In this document: positions 15,471 to 25,100 of the stretch, one piece after another
Position numbering within the stretch: position 1 is the first letter of the stretch
How the letters are laid out: each line of letters opens with the position of its first letter
Assembly: GCA_038248985.1 (NCBI GenBank)
Contig: JBBRWV010000016.1
Coordinates: 1-42,404 of the forward strand
Length of the DNA: 42,404 nucleotides
From: JBBRWV01 sp038248985
GTDB lineage: Bacteria; Planctomycetota; Phycisphaerae; WQYP01
Reading direction: 5' to 3'
The notes under the pieces: generated by a model
Databases searched by the model: none
The model's input: only the letters and a program-made list of their open reading frames with translations
What the model was told of the DNA's origin: nothing
Translations under genes and position numbers: made by a program

Positions 15471-16409
15471 ATGCTCCTGCACGACCCGAGGCAATTTCCC
15501 CCTGCGTTCCACGGCACCGTGCTGTGCATTGGCAATTTTGACGGAGTTCATCTGGGTCACGCACAGATGCTCTCCACGGCGCGGCGTCTGGCCACGCTGC
15601 AGAAGCGCCCATTTACGATCATGACCTTTGATCCGCATCCAGCAGTGATTTTGCGGCCGCAAGCGCTGCGACCGGCGCTGACGGTTCCGGCACAACGGGC
15701 GTCCCTGCTGCAGGATTTCAAGCCTGATGCGTTGCTCATCATTCCGACTACTGCGGATTTTTTGCGTATGCCGGCCGAAGATTTTGTCGCGGGCATTATT
15801 GATGCGGCGCTGCATGCTTCGCTAATTGTTGAAGGTCCGACGTTTACTTTCGGAATGGGCGCTGGGGGCAATCCGGAAACGCTGCGGCAACTTGCACCGG
15901 CGCACGGATTCACGGTGGAAATTGTGCCATCGCATGAGACGACGCTTACTGATCTCACGCAGGTTCCGGTCAGCAGCAGTTTGATCCGGTGGCTTCTGGA
16001 GCATGGGCGCGTTGCGGATGCGGCGAAATGCCTGGGGCGTCCCTACACGCTGCGCGGCGGGGTGGTTCACGGAGAAAAACGCGGCCGCGCGATTGGCTAT
16101 CCGACGGCGAACCTGTCGACGACGCAATTGCTCCCTGCGGTGGGGATTTATGCAGGGCGCGCAACGACCTCGCAGGGGCAATACCGGGCGGCGATCAGTA
16201 TTGGTACCAACCCCACTTTTGGGCGCAACTTACCGACGGTCGAGGCTTACCTGCTGGATTTCGCTGCGGATTTGTATGAGCAGACGATCGATCTGCAATT
16301 TCATCGGTGGGTACGCGACACGCTTACTTTCTCCGGCGTTGAACCGCTCATCCGGCAGATCGCACACGATGTGCAGATGACACGCGAAACAATCGCCCTC
16401 GAATCTTGA
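15471..16409 (+). CDS. ribF: bifunctional riboflavin kinase/FAD synthetase
   Basis: Converts riboflavin to FMN and FMN to FAD with ATP in the cytoplasm. At 312 residues it has the normal length. The N-terminal adenylyltransferase domain (about 15-180) has CIGNFDGVHLGH (residues 19-30), the HxGH nucleotide-binding signature, and TFDPHP. VSSSLIRWLLEHGRVADAAKCLGRPY is the linker to the kinase domain. That domain (about 190-310) has GRAIGYPTANL and GTNPTFG, with E in VEAYLLDF as the kinase catalytic residue. The nrnA gene follows after 21 bp, so they are probably co-transcribed. No ribosome-binding site is visible before the ATG. Confidence 0.95.
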   Translation: MLLHDPRQFPPAFHGTVLCIGNFDGVHLGHAQMLSTARRLATLQKRPFTIMTFDPHPAVILRPQALRPALTVPAQRASLLQDFKPDALLIIPTTADFLRMPAEDFVAGIIDAALHASLIVEGPTFTFGMGAGGNPETLRQLAPAHGFTVEIVPSHETTLTDLTQVPVSSSLIRWLLEHGRVADAAKCLGRPYTLRGGVVHGEKRGRAIGYPTANLSTTQLLPAVGIYAGRATTSQGQYRAAISIGTNPTFGRNLPTVEAYLLDFAADLYEQTIDLQFHRWVRDTLTFSGVEPLIRQIAHDVQMTRETIALES

Positions 16410-16430
16410 AATTTTTCTACAGAGGTATTT

Positions 16431-17417
16431 ATGCAGAATCTTCTGGCACGTCTTCGCTTGGCCAAGCATGTTGCGATTTTCACCCACCAACGGCCGGATC
16501 CGGATGCGTTGGGGTCGCAGGCAGCGGCCGCATTGATATTGCGTGGGCTGGGGGTTGCGGAGGTGACGATTTTGCATTTTGCAGAAACACCGCCGCAGTA
16601 CGGATTCATTCAACAAGACGCGAAGCTGCCAACGGCTATGTTCGGGGAGGCATGGCTGGAAACTCCCGCGGCCTTGGCCATCGATACGATTTTGGTCGTG
16701 GATACGTGCACGTACAATCAACTTGAGCCGGCGGCGGCATACTTGAAAGCCAATCGCGAAAAAGTTGTGGCCATCGATCATCACCTTTCGCGTGATGATC
16801 TCGGGCCGATCATTTATGCAGATACAGCGGCGGCGGCGGCGGTGGAAATTTTGTGGCAGCTTGCGCAAGCTGGCGGCATTGCGATGACGGCGACGCTCGC
16901 ACTTCCGCTGATGTGCGGGTTGGTGGCGGACACGGGTTGGTTTCGTTTTGATTCGGTGACGGCGCGTACGCACCAGATGGCTGCGGAACTGACGCCGCAC
17001 GTGAACAACTCCGCTCTCTATGAGAAACTTAATCAGATGGAAACGAAGCCGAAGCTGGGGCTGATGCAGCGGGCGATGGCGGCGCTACGGTGGTCGGCAA
17101 ATGACCGGTTCGCGTGCATGATGCTTGCGCAGAAGGATTTTTCAGAAACGGGAGCGACGCAATCGCAGACTGAATATCTGGTGGACCTGCCCATGATTGT
17201 GGGCAGCGTTGAAATCGTGGCGTTGCTGACGGAAATGCCCGACGGAAAAGTTCGCGGCAGCCTGCGGAGCAAGCGCAGCGTTGACGTTAATAAGATTTGT
17301 AAGCAATTCAATGGTGGGGGTCACGCGAAGGCGGCGGGAGCGCGATTCGCCGGGCCGCTGGACGCCGCTTATGGCGAGCTCAATGCGGCGGTTCTGGCGG
17401 CCTTGCCCGAGATTTGA
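16431..17417 (+). CDS. nrnA: DHH/DHHA1 phosphoesterase (NrnA-type oligoribonuclease/pAp phosphatase)
   Basis: Degrades very short RNA oligomers and, in well-studied members, dephosphorylates 3'-phosphoadenosine 5'-phosphate. At 328 residues the length is typical. The DHH domain has FTHQRPDPDALGSQ (D23, D25, metal ligands), VVDTC, and AIDHHLS (the DHH motif). CGLVADTGWFRFDS supplies a later metal-binding Asp. The C-terminal DHHA1 domain ends in FNGGGHAKAAGARF, which holds the substrate. GAGG lies 5 nt before the ATG. It follows ribF closely, a pairing often seen in bacteria. Confidence 0.92.
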   Translation: MQNLLARLRLAKHVAIFTHQRPDPDALGSQAAAALILRGLGVAEVTILHFAETPPQYGFIQQDAKLPTAMFGEAWLETPAALAIDTILVVDTCTYNQLEPAAAYLKANREKVVAIDHHLSRDDLGPIIYADTAAAAAVEILWQLAQAGGIAMTATLALPLMCGLVADTGWFRFDSVTARTHQMAAELTPHVNNSALYEKLNQMETKPKLGLMQRAMAALRWSANDRFACMMLAQKDFSETGATQSQTEYLVDLPMIVGSVEIVALLTEMPDGKVRGSLRSKRSVDVNKICKQFNGGGHAKAAGARFAGPLDAAYGELNAAVLAALPEI

Positions 17418-17461
17418 ATTTGGAGTTGCCCCTGCCCTCCTGCGGAGAAAGTTGAAGCTGA

Positions 17462-17956
17462 TTAAATTTTGCGCCGATTTTCCAACTGTTTGCGCAGGTA
17501 ATCTTTGAAGGTGGGAATACCCGCTTGGGACCAGGCGGCCTCGATGGACTCCGTCAGTTTTTTATTGGAGGAGCGCACGGAGGCCAGCCACGCGGCATCG
17601 GGCGAACCCGCGGGGGCGTGCAGATGACGATCATGGGCATCGGCGCGGAACAATAGTTTTTCGCCCGCGTCCGTTCCGTTCCCGGCGGGCTCGGATTCGA
17701 TCACGAGTTTCATGTGGGGGTACATCGGCTGCCCAATGCGAAGGGCGTAGGCCCGTTCGATGGCGGTGCCCGGGGTACACGCCCCGGTCTCAAAAGGCTC
17801 CAGCAGATCCTCGGATACGGCGTCCTCATGTCCCAAGGCGCGCACCGCATCGACGCGCTGCAGCACTGCCGCGGGAACGGTCACGCCGGCATAGGCATGG
17901 TGGAGGAATATCTCCAATGCGCGCTGCAATTGATCTGCTCGAATCACCATCATCAC
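17462..17956 (-). CDS. hypothetical soluble protein
   Basis: A 164-residue protein, not recognised. No signal peptide or membrane helix is visible. It starts MMMVIRADQLQRALEIFLHHAYAG; GAGG lies 4 nt before the first ATG and 7 nt before the second (17953), so translation may begin at either. The C-terminal part is helical and basic (FKDYLRKQLENRRKI). It lies 77 bp downstream of smc on the same strand and may be the last gene of that transcript. Its end is convergent with nrnA. Confidence 0.65.
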   Translation of the reverse strand: MMMVIRADQLQRALEIFLHHAYAGVTVPAAVLQRVDAVRALGHEDAVSEDLLEPFETGACTPGTAIERAYALRIGQPMYPHMKLVIESEPAGNGTDAGEKLLFRADAHDRHLHAPAGSPDAAWLASVRSSNKKLTESIEAAWSQAGIPTFKDYLRKQLENRRKI

Positions 17957-18033
17957 GCCTCAACAAACAGCTCGTCCACCCCGTATTCTATTCATCACGC
18001 CATGTGGAGGCGGCCCATCCCAGCCATTTCTTA

Positions 18034-21000
18034 TTATGCCGCGGCAACTTCCACTTGCTGAGCTTCCGGCAATACCTTGGTCGAAGGGGCGATCTGGGCG
18101 TTGCCTTTGCCGTCGAACTTCACAGCCACGCGTTTGGAGACGCCCTGTTCCTGCATGGTTACGCCATAGAGCATGTTGGCGACGCTCATGGTTCGCTTGT
18201 TGTGCGTGATGACGATGAATTGCGAGAAGTTTGTGAAGTCCTGAATGATCGCGGCGAAGCGGGCAGTGTTGGCTTCATCGAGGGCGGCGTCGACTTCATC
18301 GAGAATGCAGAAGGGTGAAGGCTTGCTCTTGAAGATGGACATTACGAGGGCGACGGCGGTCATGGTTTTTTCACCGCCGGAGAGGAGCTTCATGGATTGG
18401 GGTTCTTTGCCGGGGGGGCGGGCCATGATTTCAATGCCGGACTCGAGGATATCGTCGGGGTTTTCGAGGATGAGGTCGGCTTTACCGCCGCCGAAGAGAC
18501 GGCGGAACATTTCGGTGAATTCGATACGGATAGCGGCGAAGGATTCGGCGAAGCGCTGGCGGGAATCTTCGTTGATTTTGCCGATCAACTCTTCCAATTG
18601 TTTCTTGGCATCGAGAATATCGTTGAGTTGGGCCTGCAGGGAAGCCTGTCGTTCTTCGAGTTGCGACTGTTCGCCGATGGCGTCGAGATTAACATTTCCG
18701 AGCCGGGCGATCTTGCCTTTGAGTTCGTTGATCTCACCGGCGACGGCGTCCCAATCGGTCTCGGCAGCTTGGTAGTTCGCGTAGGCCTCGTGCAGGTTAA
18801 TTTGCAGTTCTTCCATCGTGTGTTCGATCAGGGTTTCGATACGCACGGACAATTCATTCTTGGCCAGGGAAAGTTCATGCTCGCGGCGGGCGAACTGTTC
18901 GATTTGTTCCTGCAGGCCGTCGATGCCGCTGGATACGTTGGTATATTCGCTGCGGAGGGTTCGGACGCGGTCGGTGGCTTCGGCGAGGGTGGTTTCGAGA
19001 AGGCCGATGGCTTCGGCGAGCGTGGCGAGGGTGGCGGTAGTTTGGGCGATGGTTTTTTCGGCGTCGCCGATGCGTGCTTGCACGGTTTCGGTTTCGCCGG
19101 CCATGCGTTCCAATTCGGCTTGGGCTTGGTTGAGTGCGACGCGGGCGGTGGCGAGTTCGCGGGAAATGCCGGTGCGTTGTTCCTGGACCTGGCCCATCGC
19201 GATGCGTGCGGCGGTGGCGGCTTCGGCCAATTCGCTGACTTCGTGTTGACGCACAATTAGCTGAGCGCCCAATTCGTGTACCACAGCTTCGACTTGTTTT
19301 TGCTGCGATTCGATACCGGCGACTTTTTCTTCGGCTTCGGCCTGGCGCTCGGCGGCGCTGGCGGATTGGCGGTCAATCGATTCCATTTCGCCGGCGAGCA
19401 GCGGGGCTTCGCTGGCGGTGCGCTGCAGTTGGGAGCTGGTTTGCTGCCATTGTGCGTTGGCTTCGGCGCGGGCGGAGTCGGTCTGGTAGATGGCGGCACG
19501 CAATTCCTGTTGCTGCTGGTCGAGGGAGCGGGAGGTTTGATCGCATTGACCGATCTGGCTGGTCAGTTCATTGACTTGGAGTTCGACTTCGGCGAGTTCA
19601 GTCTCGAGCTTGGCGACTTCGGCACGGCGGGTAATCACGCCGCCGCGCTTGGAGATATCGCCGAGGGAAAGAACTGCGCCCATTGTGCCGGTTTCGACGA
19701 CTTCGCCGGCGCGGGTTACGAAGCGATAGCCGCGAGCGGCGCTTTCAGCGAATTGCAGGGCATCGGCGAGCGTTTCGACGACGCGGGTGCGGCCGAGCAG
19801 TTGGTGCATTACCAGGGCTTGCGAGGGCTCGCATTTGATGAGGTTCAGAAGTTTTGTTCCGCCGACGGCTTCGGTGCCTTCCTGATAGGCGAGCATTTGA
19901 TCGGTCGCGAGCACGGTGACGCGGCCTCCGAGTTTCTGCCAGACTTCGCGGTCAGTCACCAGGGCCTGGGAATCGTTCACGAGGACGGCGTTGGCGAGAT
20001 CGCCCAGGGCGGCTTCGACGACGGCGGCGTGTTCCAGATCGGCGCTGATGGCGTCGGCGACGAGGCCGATGACGTAGGTGAAGCCTTTGCCAGCATCGCG
20101 TTGTTTGAGCAGATCGCGCACGACTTGGGAGACGCCTTCGCGCTTGGCTTGCAAATCCATCAGAACGGTCTGGCGACTCTTGAGGCCGCTGCGATGTTCA
20201 CGGCGGCGGGCCAGATCCTGAGACATGGCGGCCATTTTCTGATTGTTGGCTTGTTGCTGTTCGCGCACGGCGGCGGCTTGGGTGTGCAGGGTTTCGCTCT
20301 TGGCGCCAAGTTCGCCTTTGCGCACTTCGAGCTCGGCGACTTTGGTTTTGAGTTCGGCAATCTGTTGGTCGATAACGGCTTTGCGTTGTTCGAGCCGGAC
20401 GCGCTGGTTCGCGAGGTTTTCCTGGGTGATGCGATGGGAATTGATTTCGGTGTGCAGGCGGGCGACTTGGCGCATCAAGTCGATGGCGCGGCTCTTGTGT
20501 TCATCGACGCTGCGATTCAAACCGGCGATGGCTTTGGCTGCGGTTTCCTGCTTGCCGACGGCTTCCTGAACGGCGGCCTGATGGGCGCTCAATTTGGCAT
20601 CGATGCCTTGGAGGGTGCCTTCGTGACGCGCGACATCTTCGGTTTTGGCGGCGACGCGTTCGCCGAGATCGGCCTGGCGACGTTCGATGAGGGCAGATTG
20701 CTCGCGCAGTTGGGCGACTTGTTGGCGGGCGAAATCGCCGCGCTGCTGGGTGGATTGACGTTCGCTTTGGGCGGCGAGCAGTTCGCGTTCGGCTTTGCGG
20801 GCGGATTCCTGGGCACCTTCGAGTTCCATCTGGAGTTCGGCCTGGCGGGTGCGTTTGGATTCGAGGTCGCGGCGGACGGCGGCGAGTTGATCGACGACGC
20901 CGTCGAGCAGTTCGGTTTGGACCATGAGTTTTTTGTGGAGGCCGTCGTATTCCTGCATGACGTAGGCGGAGCGTAGTTCTTTGAGGCGGGCGGCGTATTC

Positions 21001-21717
21001 CTGGTAATTACGGGCGCGGCCAGCCTGCATTTTTACGCTGCGGAGTTGTTTTTCGACTTCTTCGAGGACGAGGTTGGACTGGCCGAGGTTTTGGTCAGTT
21101 TTTTCGAGTTTTCGGAGGGCTTCTTTTTTGCGTTGTTTGAAGCGGGAGATGCCGGCGGCTTCTTCGAAGATTTCGCGGCGGTCGTAGTTGCTGGAATCGA
21201 GGAGGGCAGAGACGCGGCCTTGTTCGATGAGGGAGTAGGCGTCGACGCCGATGCCGGTGTCGAGGAACATTTCGCGGATGTCTTTGAGGCGTGCGACATG
21301 GTTGTTGATGAGGTATTCGGAGGTGGCATCGCGGTAGAGGCGGCGGGTGATTTTGACGGTTTCGGCGTCGATGGGGAGTTTTCGCCCCCCCCCGTCGTCT
21401 TCATTGGTGAAGGTGAGGGAGACTTCGGCCATGCCCATGGGTTTGCGGGTGCCGGAGCCGTTGAAGATGACGTCGAGCATGGCGTCGCCGCGGAGGGATT
21501 TGGCGGACATTTCGCCGAGGACCCATTTGACGGCGTCGACGACGTTGGATTTGCCGCAGCCGTTGGGACCGACGATGCCGGTGATGCCGTCGTCGAAGAC
21601 GAGTTCGGTGTAATCGGCGAAGGATTTGAAACCGGAGAGTTCGAGGCGGGCGAGCTTCAAGGGTTCGACCTCCATGTCGGTGGGGATGCCATGGGGAATG
21701 ATCGCGGGGGACTCCAT
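18034..21717 (-). CDS. smc: chromosome segregation ATPase SMC
   Basis: A 1227-residue SMC subunit that with ScpA and ScpB (neither in the window) compacts and helps segregate the chromosome. The N-terminal head has LARLELSGFKSFADY and Walker A GIVGPNGCGKSN (about residues 48-58). Two long Gln/Glu/Ala-rich coiled coils flank a hinge at roughly residues 530-690 (GFTYVIGLVADAISAD, VLATDQMLAYQEG). The C-terminal head has the ABC signature LLSGGEKTM (about 1108) and Walker B FCILDEVDAALDEANTARF (about 1140). ATG 21717 is preferred because a candidate promoter lies 40-65 bp upstream; ATG 21675 (MEVEPLKLARLE) remains possible and a longer frame to 21897 is unlikely. A nine-base C run at 21385-21393 lies in frame (encoding Gly-Gly-Gly). 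Confidence 0.95.
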   Translation of the reverse strand: MESPAIIPHGIPTDMEVEPLKLARLELSGFKSFADYTELVFDDGITGIVGPNGCGKSNVVDAVKWVLGEMSAKSLRGDAMLDVIFNGSGTRKPMGMAEVSLTFTNEDDGGGRKLPIDAETVKITRRLYRDATSEYLINNHVARLKDIREMFLDTGIGVDAYSLIEQGRVSALLDSSNYDRREIFEEAAGISRFKQRKKEALRKLEKTDQNLGQSNLVLEEVEKQLRSVKMQAGRARNYQEYAARLKELRSAYVMQEYDGLHKKLMVQTELLDGVVDQLAAVRRDLESKRTRQAELQMELEGAQESARKAERELLAAQSERQSTQQRGDFARQQVAQLREQSALIERRQADLGERVAAKTEDVARHEGTLQGIDAKLSAHQAAVQEAVGKQETAAKAIAGLNRSVDEHKSRAIDLMRQVARLHTEINSHRITQENLANQRVRLEQRKAVIDQQIAELKTKVAELEVRKGELGAKSETLHTQAAAVREQQQANNQKMAAMSQDLARRREHRSGLKSRQTVLMDLQAKREGVSQVVRDLLKQRDAGKGFTYVIGLVADAISADLEHAAVVEAALGDLANAVLVNDSQALVTDREVWQKLGGRVTVLATDQMLAYQEGTEAVGGTKLLNLIKCEPSQALVMHQLLGRTRVVETLADALQFAESAARGYRFVTRAGEVVETGTMGAVLSLGDISKRGGVITRRAEVAKLETELAEVELQVNELTSQIGQCDQTSRSLDQQQQELRAAIYQTDSARAEANAQWQQTSSQLQRTASEAPLLAGEMESIDRQSASAAERQAEAEEKVAGIESQQKQVEAVVHELGAQLIVRQHEVSELAEAATAARIAMGQVQEQRTGISRELATARVALNQAQAELERMAGETETVQARIGDAEKTIAQTTATLATLAEAIGLLETTLAEATDRVRTLRSEYTNVSSGIDGLQEQIEQFARREHELSLAKNELSVRIETLIEHTMEELQINLHEAYANYQAAETDWDAVAGEINELKGKIARLGNVNLDAIGEQSQLEERQASLQAQLNDILDAKKQLEELIGKINEDSRQRFAESFAAIRIEFTEMFRRLFGGGKADLILENPDDILESGIEIMARPPGKEPQSMKLLSGGEKTMTAVALVMSIFKSKPSPFCILDEVDAALDEANTARFAAIIQDFTNFSQFIVITHNKRTMSVANMLYGVTMQEQGVSKRVAVKFDGKGNAQIAPSTKVLPEAQQVEVAAA
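21385..21393. repeat. C9/G9 homopolymer inside smc
   Basis: Nine consecutive C on the plus strand, read as G9 in smc and giving NEDDGGGRKLP near residue 110 of the head domain. A one-base slip would truncate SMC. The reading frame is intact in this sequence. Confidence 0.7.
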
Positions 21718-21754
21718 CAGCACCCGCAGGAGATCATTCTTGTGGTGTTGGGAA

Positions 21755-21782
21755 AGAATACCACAAAATAGCGGGGGTACAA
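21755..21782 (-). promoter_or_regulatory. candidate smc promoter
   Basis: On the minus strand TTGTAC (21782-21777) and TATTCT (21760-21755) are 16 bp apart, and TGG before the -10 makes it an extended -10. The leader to ATG 21717 would be about 30 nt. Confidence 0.4.
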
Positions 21783-22042
21783 TGGAAATGTTTGGGGGTT
21801 CGGGATGGTGGGTGAGGGGTGAAAGGGGTGTTTTTGGGATGAAAATGACAGAGTGCCAAATGAAGGGGGAAAAAGAGAGGAAGCTTGGCAATCTCATCCC
21901 AATCCCGGTAGGAATAGTAGGAGATAAAGGGGCAAGGTGGATGAAGCTGAAGTGCTTCGCGGCGGTGGCCCCCCGATAGCTGCCGGGTTTGGGGGGTGCG
22001 GGGGGGAGGACGGGGACTGTTTGGTAGGGATGGGGAAAGTGA

Positions 22043-22101
22043 CCGGAGGTGTTCGCTTACGCGAAAACCCCCGGCTATAACGTTTGAGGCTTTCAGCCTC
22101 A
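22043..22101. repeat. compound double-hairpin intergenic element
   Basis: CCGGAGGTGTTCGC (22043-22056), loop TTAC, GCGAAAACCCCCGG (22061-22074): a 14-bp stem with two non-paired positions. Ten bases on there is a perfect stem TGAGGCT-TTC-AGCCTCA (22085-22101). Such compact paired hairpins are typical of dispersed bacterial intergenic (REP-like) repeats. I also recall similar strings from other planctomycete genomes, but this was not verified. It lies 11 bp past the alaS stop. Confidence 0.6.
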
Positions 22102-22111
22102 GCGGGCGGGG

Positions 22112-25100
22112 TTAGGTGAGTTTTGTTTTGGCGAAGTCGCGGGCGGCGATGAGGGCGGATTCTAGTTTGGCGGGGTCTTTTCCGCCGGCCATGGCGAGTT
22201 GGGGGCGGCCGCCGCCGGAGCCTCCGACGAGGGGGGCGATGGCTTTGACCCAGTCGCCGGCTTTGAGTTTGGCGATGAGGGGATCGCCGACGCCGGCGAG
22301 GAGGTTAACTTTGGGGGGGAGTTTGTTGCCGTCTTTGTCGAGGTCTTCGACGATGGAGGCGAGGAGCGCGGCGATGTTTTGCTGGGGGTGTTTTTTCTTG
22401 AGCCAGTCCCAGGTGTTGCGGAGGGTGTCGGCGGAGGCTTCGGGGACGGAGGCGACGAGGACGATTGTGCCGCCGATGGTTTCGGCGGATTTGAGGAGTT
22501 GTTCGGGGTCGAAGGAGCTTTGGCCCCCCCCACTGCCGGTGGATTTTTCGGAGGAGGCGCGTTGGTGTTTCTTTTGGCGTTCCTGGAGTTCGGCGAGGGC
22601 AGAGTTGGCGTGGCGTTTGGTGCGGAGGGGCGTGAGGGGGTCGGTGATGGCTTTTTGGAGGGCGGCGATATGCGGGGCGAGGGAGCCGTCGGGGGCGATC
22701 CGCGAGGCGGCGAGCAGGGATTGGATGACGTGGGCGTGGGCGAGGGATTCCTTGGCGGTTGGGCCGGTGACGGCGACGAGGCGACGGATGCCTTTGGAGA
22801 CGGATTCTTCGGAGGTGATGGCGAAGGCTTCGATTTCGGAGGTGTTGGCGAGGTGGGTGCCGCCGCAGAATTCGACGGAGTGTTGGAACCATTTGATTTC
22901 GGAGGGCTGGGCGAGGAGATTGGGGACGGGGGCACCGATGGAGACGACGCGGACCATGGGGGGGTATTTTTCGCCGAAGACGGCGCGGAGGCCGGCGATT
23001 TTGAGGGCGTCGGACTGGGGGGCGATTTCGGCGTAGACGGGGTAGGCTTTTTGGATGGTGGCGGAGACGAGGGATTCGACTTTGGCGAGTTCGTCGTCGG
23101 TCATGGGTTTTTGATGGAGGAAATCGAAGCGGAGTTTTTCGGGATCGACAAGGGAGCCTTTTTGCTGGACGTGCTCGCCGAGGGTTTCGCGGAGGGCCCA
23201 GTTGGCGACGTGGGTGGCGGTGTGGTTTTTTTCGGTGCTGTCGCGCCCGCTGCGGCCGCCGAGGACGGAGGCGGTGAGGGCGTCGGTGACGGTGAGTTTG
23301 CCAGACTTCAGGTGGCCGAGGTGGAGGACGTAGCCGCCGACGGCGCGGGTGGTTTCGACGACGAAGACGGCGTGGCCGGATCGACCGTGGCCGGCCAGGG
23401 TGTCAGCACCACTGCTACTTAAGCCGATGTGGGCGTTGGCACCACTGTCGGTGCGGAGTTCGCCGGAGTCGCCGATTTGTCCGCCCATTTCGGCGTAGAA
23501 GTTGGTTTTGTCGAGGATGAGGGCGATGGATTGGCCGGGGCGGGTGTCGGTGGAGTCGAGGGATTGTTCGAGTTTTTGGCCGTTCCAGAGGGCGCGGAGG
23601 GTGGCGCGGGCGGGGCCGCGTTTGAATTTGGGGGAGTCGTCGGTGGGTTGGACGTTGAGTTTTTGGAGTTCGTCGAGGATGTTGGGTGGGAGATCGAAGA
23701 CGGGGTTGCCGGCGCCTTTTTCGGAGGCGCGGGATTTTTCTTTGGCTTCTTCCATGAGTTTTTCGTAGCCGGGGAGGTCAACGGTCATGCCGCGTTCTGC
23801 GGCCATCAATTGGGTGAGATCAATCGGAAATCCAAATGTGTCGTACAGTTTGAAAGCTGTTGTAGCAGAGATGACAACTGGTGCGTCCAATTCAGGAGCG
23901 CCATAAGCAAGTACGGCGTCCTCGAAAAGCGCGATGCCGCGGTCGAGGGTGCGGCCGAAGGAGATTTCTTCGTCTTTGATGAGTTCGATGACGGTTTGAG
24001 GGTTCTTTTTGAGTTCGGGGAACATGTCGCCCATGGTGGTGATGACGACGGGGACGAGTTTGTGGAGGAAGGGGTCTTTGAGGTTGAGTTGCTGGCGGCC
24101 GAAGCGGACGGCGCGGCGGAGGATGCGGCGGAGGACGTAGCCGCGGCCGTCATTGGTGGGGACGGCACCGTCGGTGAGGGCGAAGGTGAGGCAGCGGAGG
24201 TGATCGGCGATGACGCGGAAGGCGATGTCGTGGCGGAGTTCTTGGTCGGCGGCTTCGGCGACGGGGTCGGCGGCGTTGGTTTTGGGGAATTTGCCGTGGT
24301 AGGTGATGCCGGTGAGTTTGGTGAGGGCGTCGAAGAGCGGGGTGAAGAGGTCGGTGGCGTAGTTGTCGTTTTTGTCCTGGATGACCTGGCAGAGGCGTTC
24401 GAGGCCCATGCCGGTGTCGACGTGTTGGGAGGGGAGGGTGGTGAGTTTGCCGGTGGCGTCGCGGTTGTATTGGATGAAGACGTTGTTCCAGATTTCCATG
24501 ACGCGGGGGTCTTCGCCGTTGACGGGGGCTTTTATTCCGGCGGCGCGATCGGCGTCGATTTCGGATTGGGGGCGGCGGTCGACGTAGATTTCGGTGCAGG
24601 GGCCGCAGGGGCCGGTGTCGCCCATTTCCCAGAAGTTGTCCTTGCCGAAGTAATGGATGTGATCGTCGCTCTTGAGGCCGTACTGTTCCCAGTTGGCGAC
24701 TTTGGTCCAGATGTCGGCGGCTTGGGTGTCTTTGGGGACGCCGTGGGAGCCGATGAAGCAGGAGACGTGGAGGCGTTTGGGGTCGAGGCGGTAGACCTGG
24801 GTGAGGAGGTGCCAGGACATTTCGATGGCACCTTGTTTGAAGTAGTCGCCGAAGGACCAGTTGCCGAGCATTTCGAAGAAGGTGTGGTGACGGCGGGAGC
24901 GGCCGACGTCGTCGAGGTCGTTGTGTTTGCCGCCGGCGCGGATACATTTTTGGGTATTGGCGGCGCGGGGCCAGGGGGCTTTGGCGGTGCCGAGGAAGTA
25001 GGGTTTGAACTGGTTCATGCCGGCGTTGGCGAAGAGGAGGGTGGGGTCATCGTGGGGGACGACGGGGGAGGAGGGGACGAAGGTGTGGGCGTGCTTATCG

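Larger units (their letters stand above)
21718..22111. other. repeat-rich intergenic region between smc and alaS
   Basis: This gap of about 390 bp has no convincing gene. It holds the smc promoter, a G-rich stretch with heptamer-like units (GGATGGT, GGGTGAG, GGGTGAA at 21803-21823), and a small inverted repeat GAAGC-TGAAGT-GCTTC (21943-21958). It also holds G-runs at 21990-22012 and a two-hairpin element at 22043-22101. The alaS stop lies just beyond it, so the double hairpin could double as the alaS terminator. Confidence 0.6.

Noticed and set aside
19276..20976. 566-codon plus-strand open frame
   Set aside because: Antisense of smc coiled coil; skewed Gly/Phe/Ala composition and no ribosome site.
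21999..22030. Terminator for smc in the G-rich stretch
   Set aside because: smc runs toward lower coordinates, so this is upstream of it, and no stem with a U-run is present.
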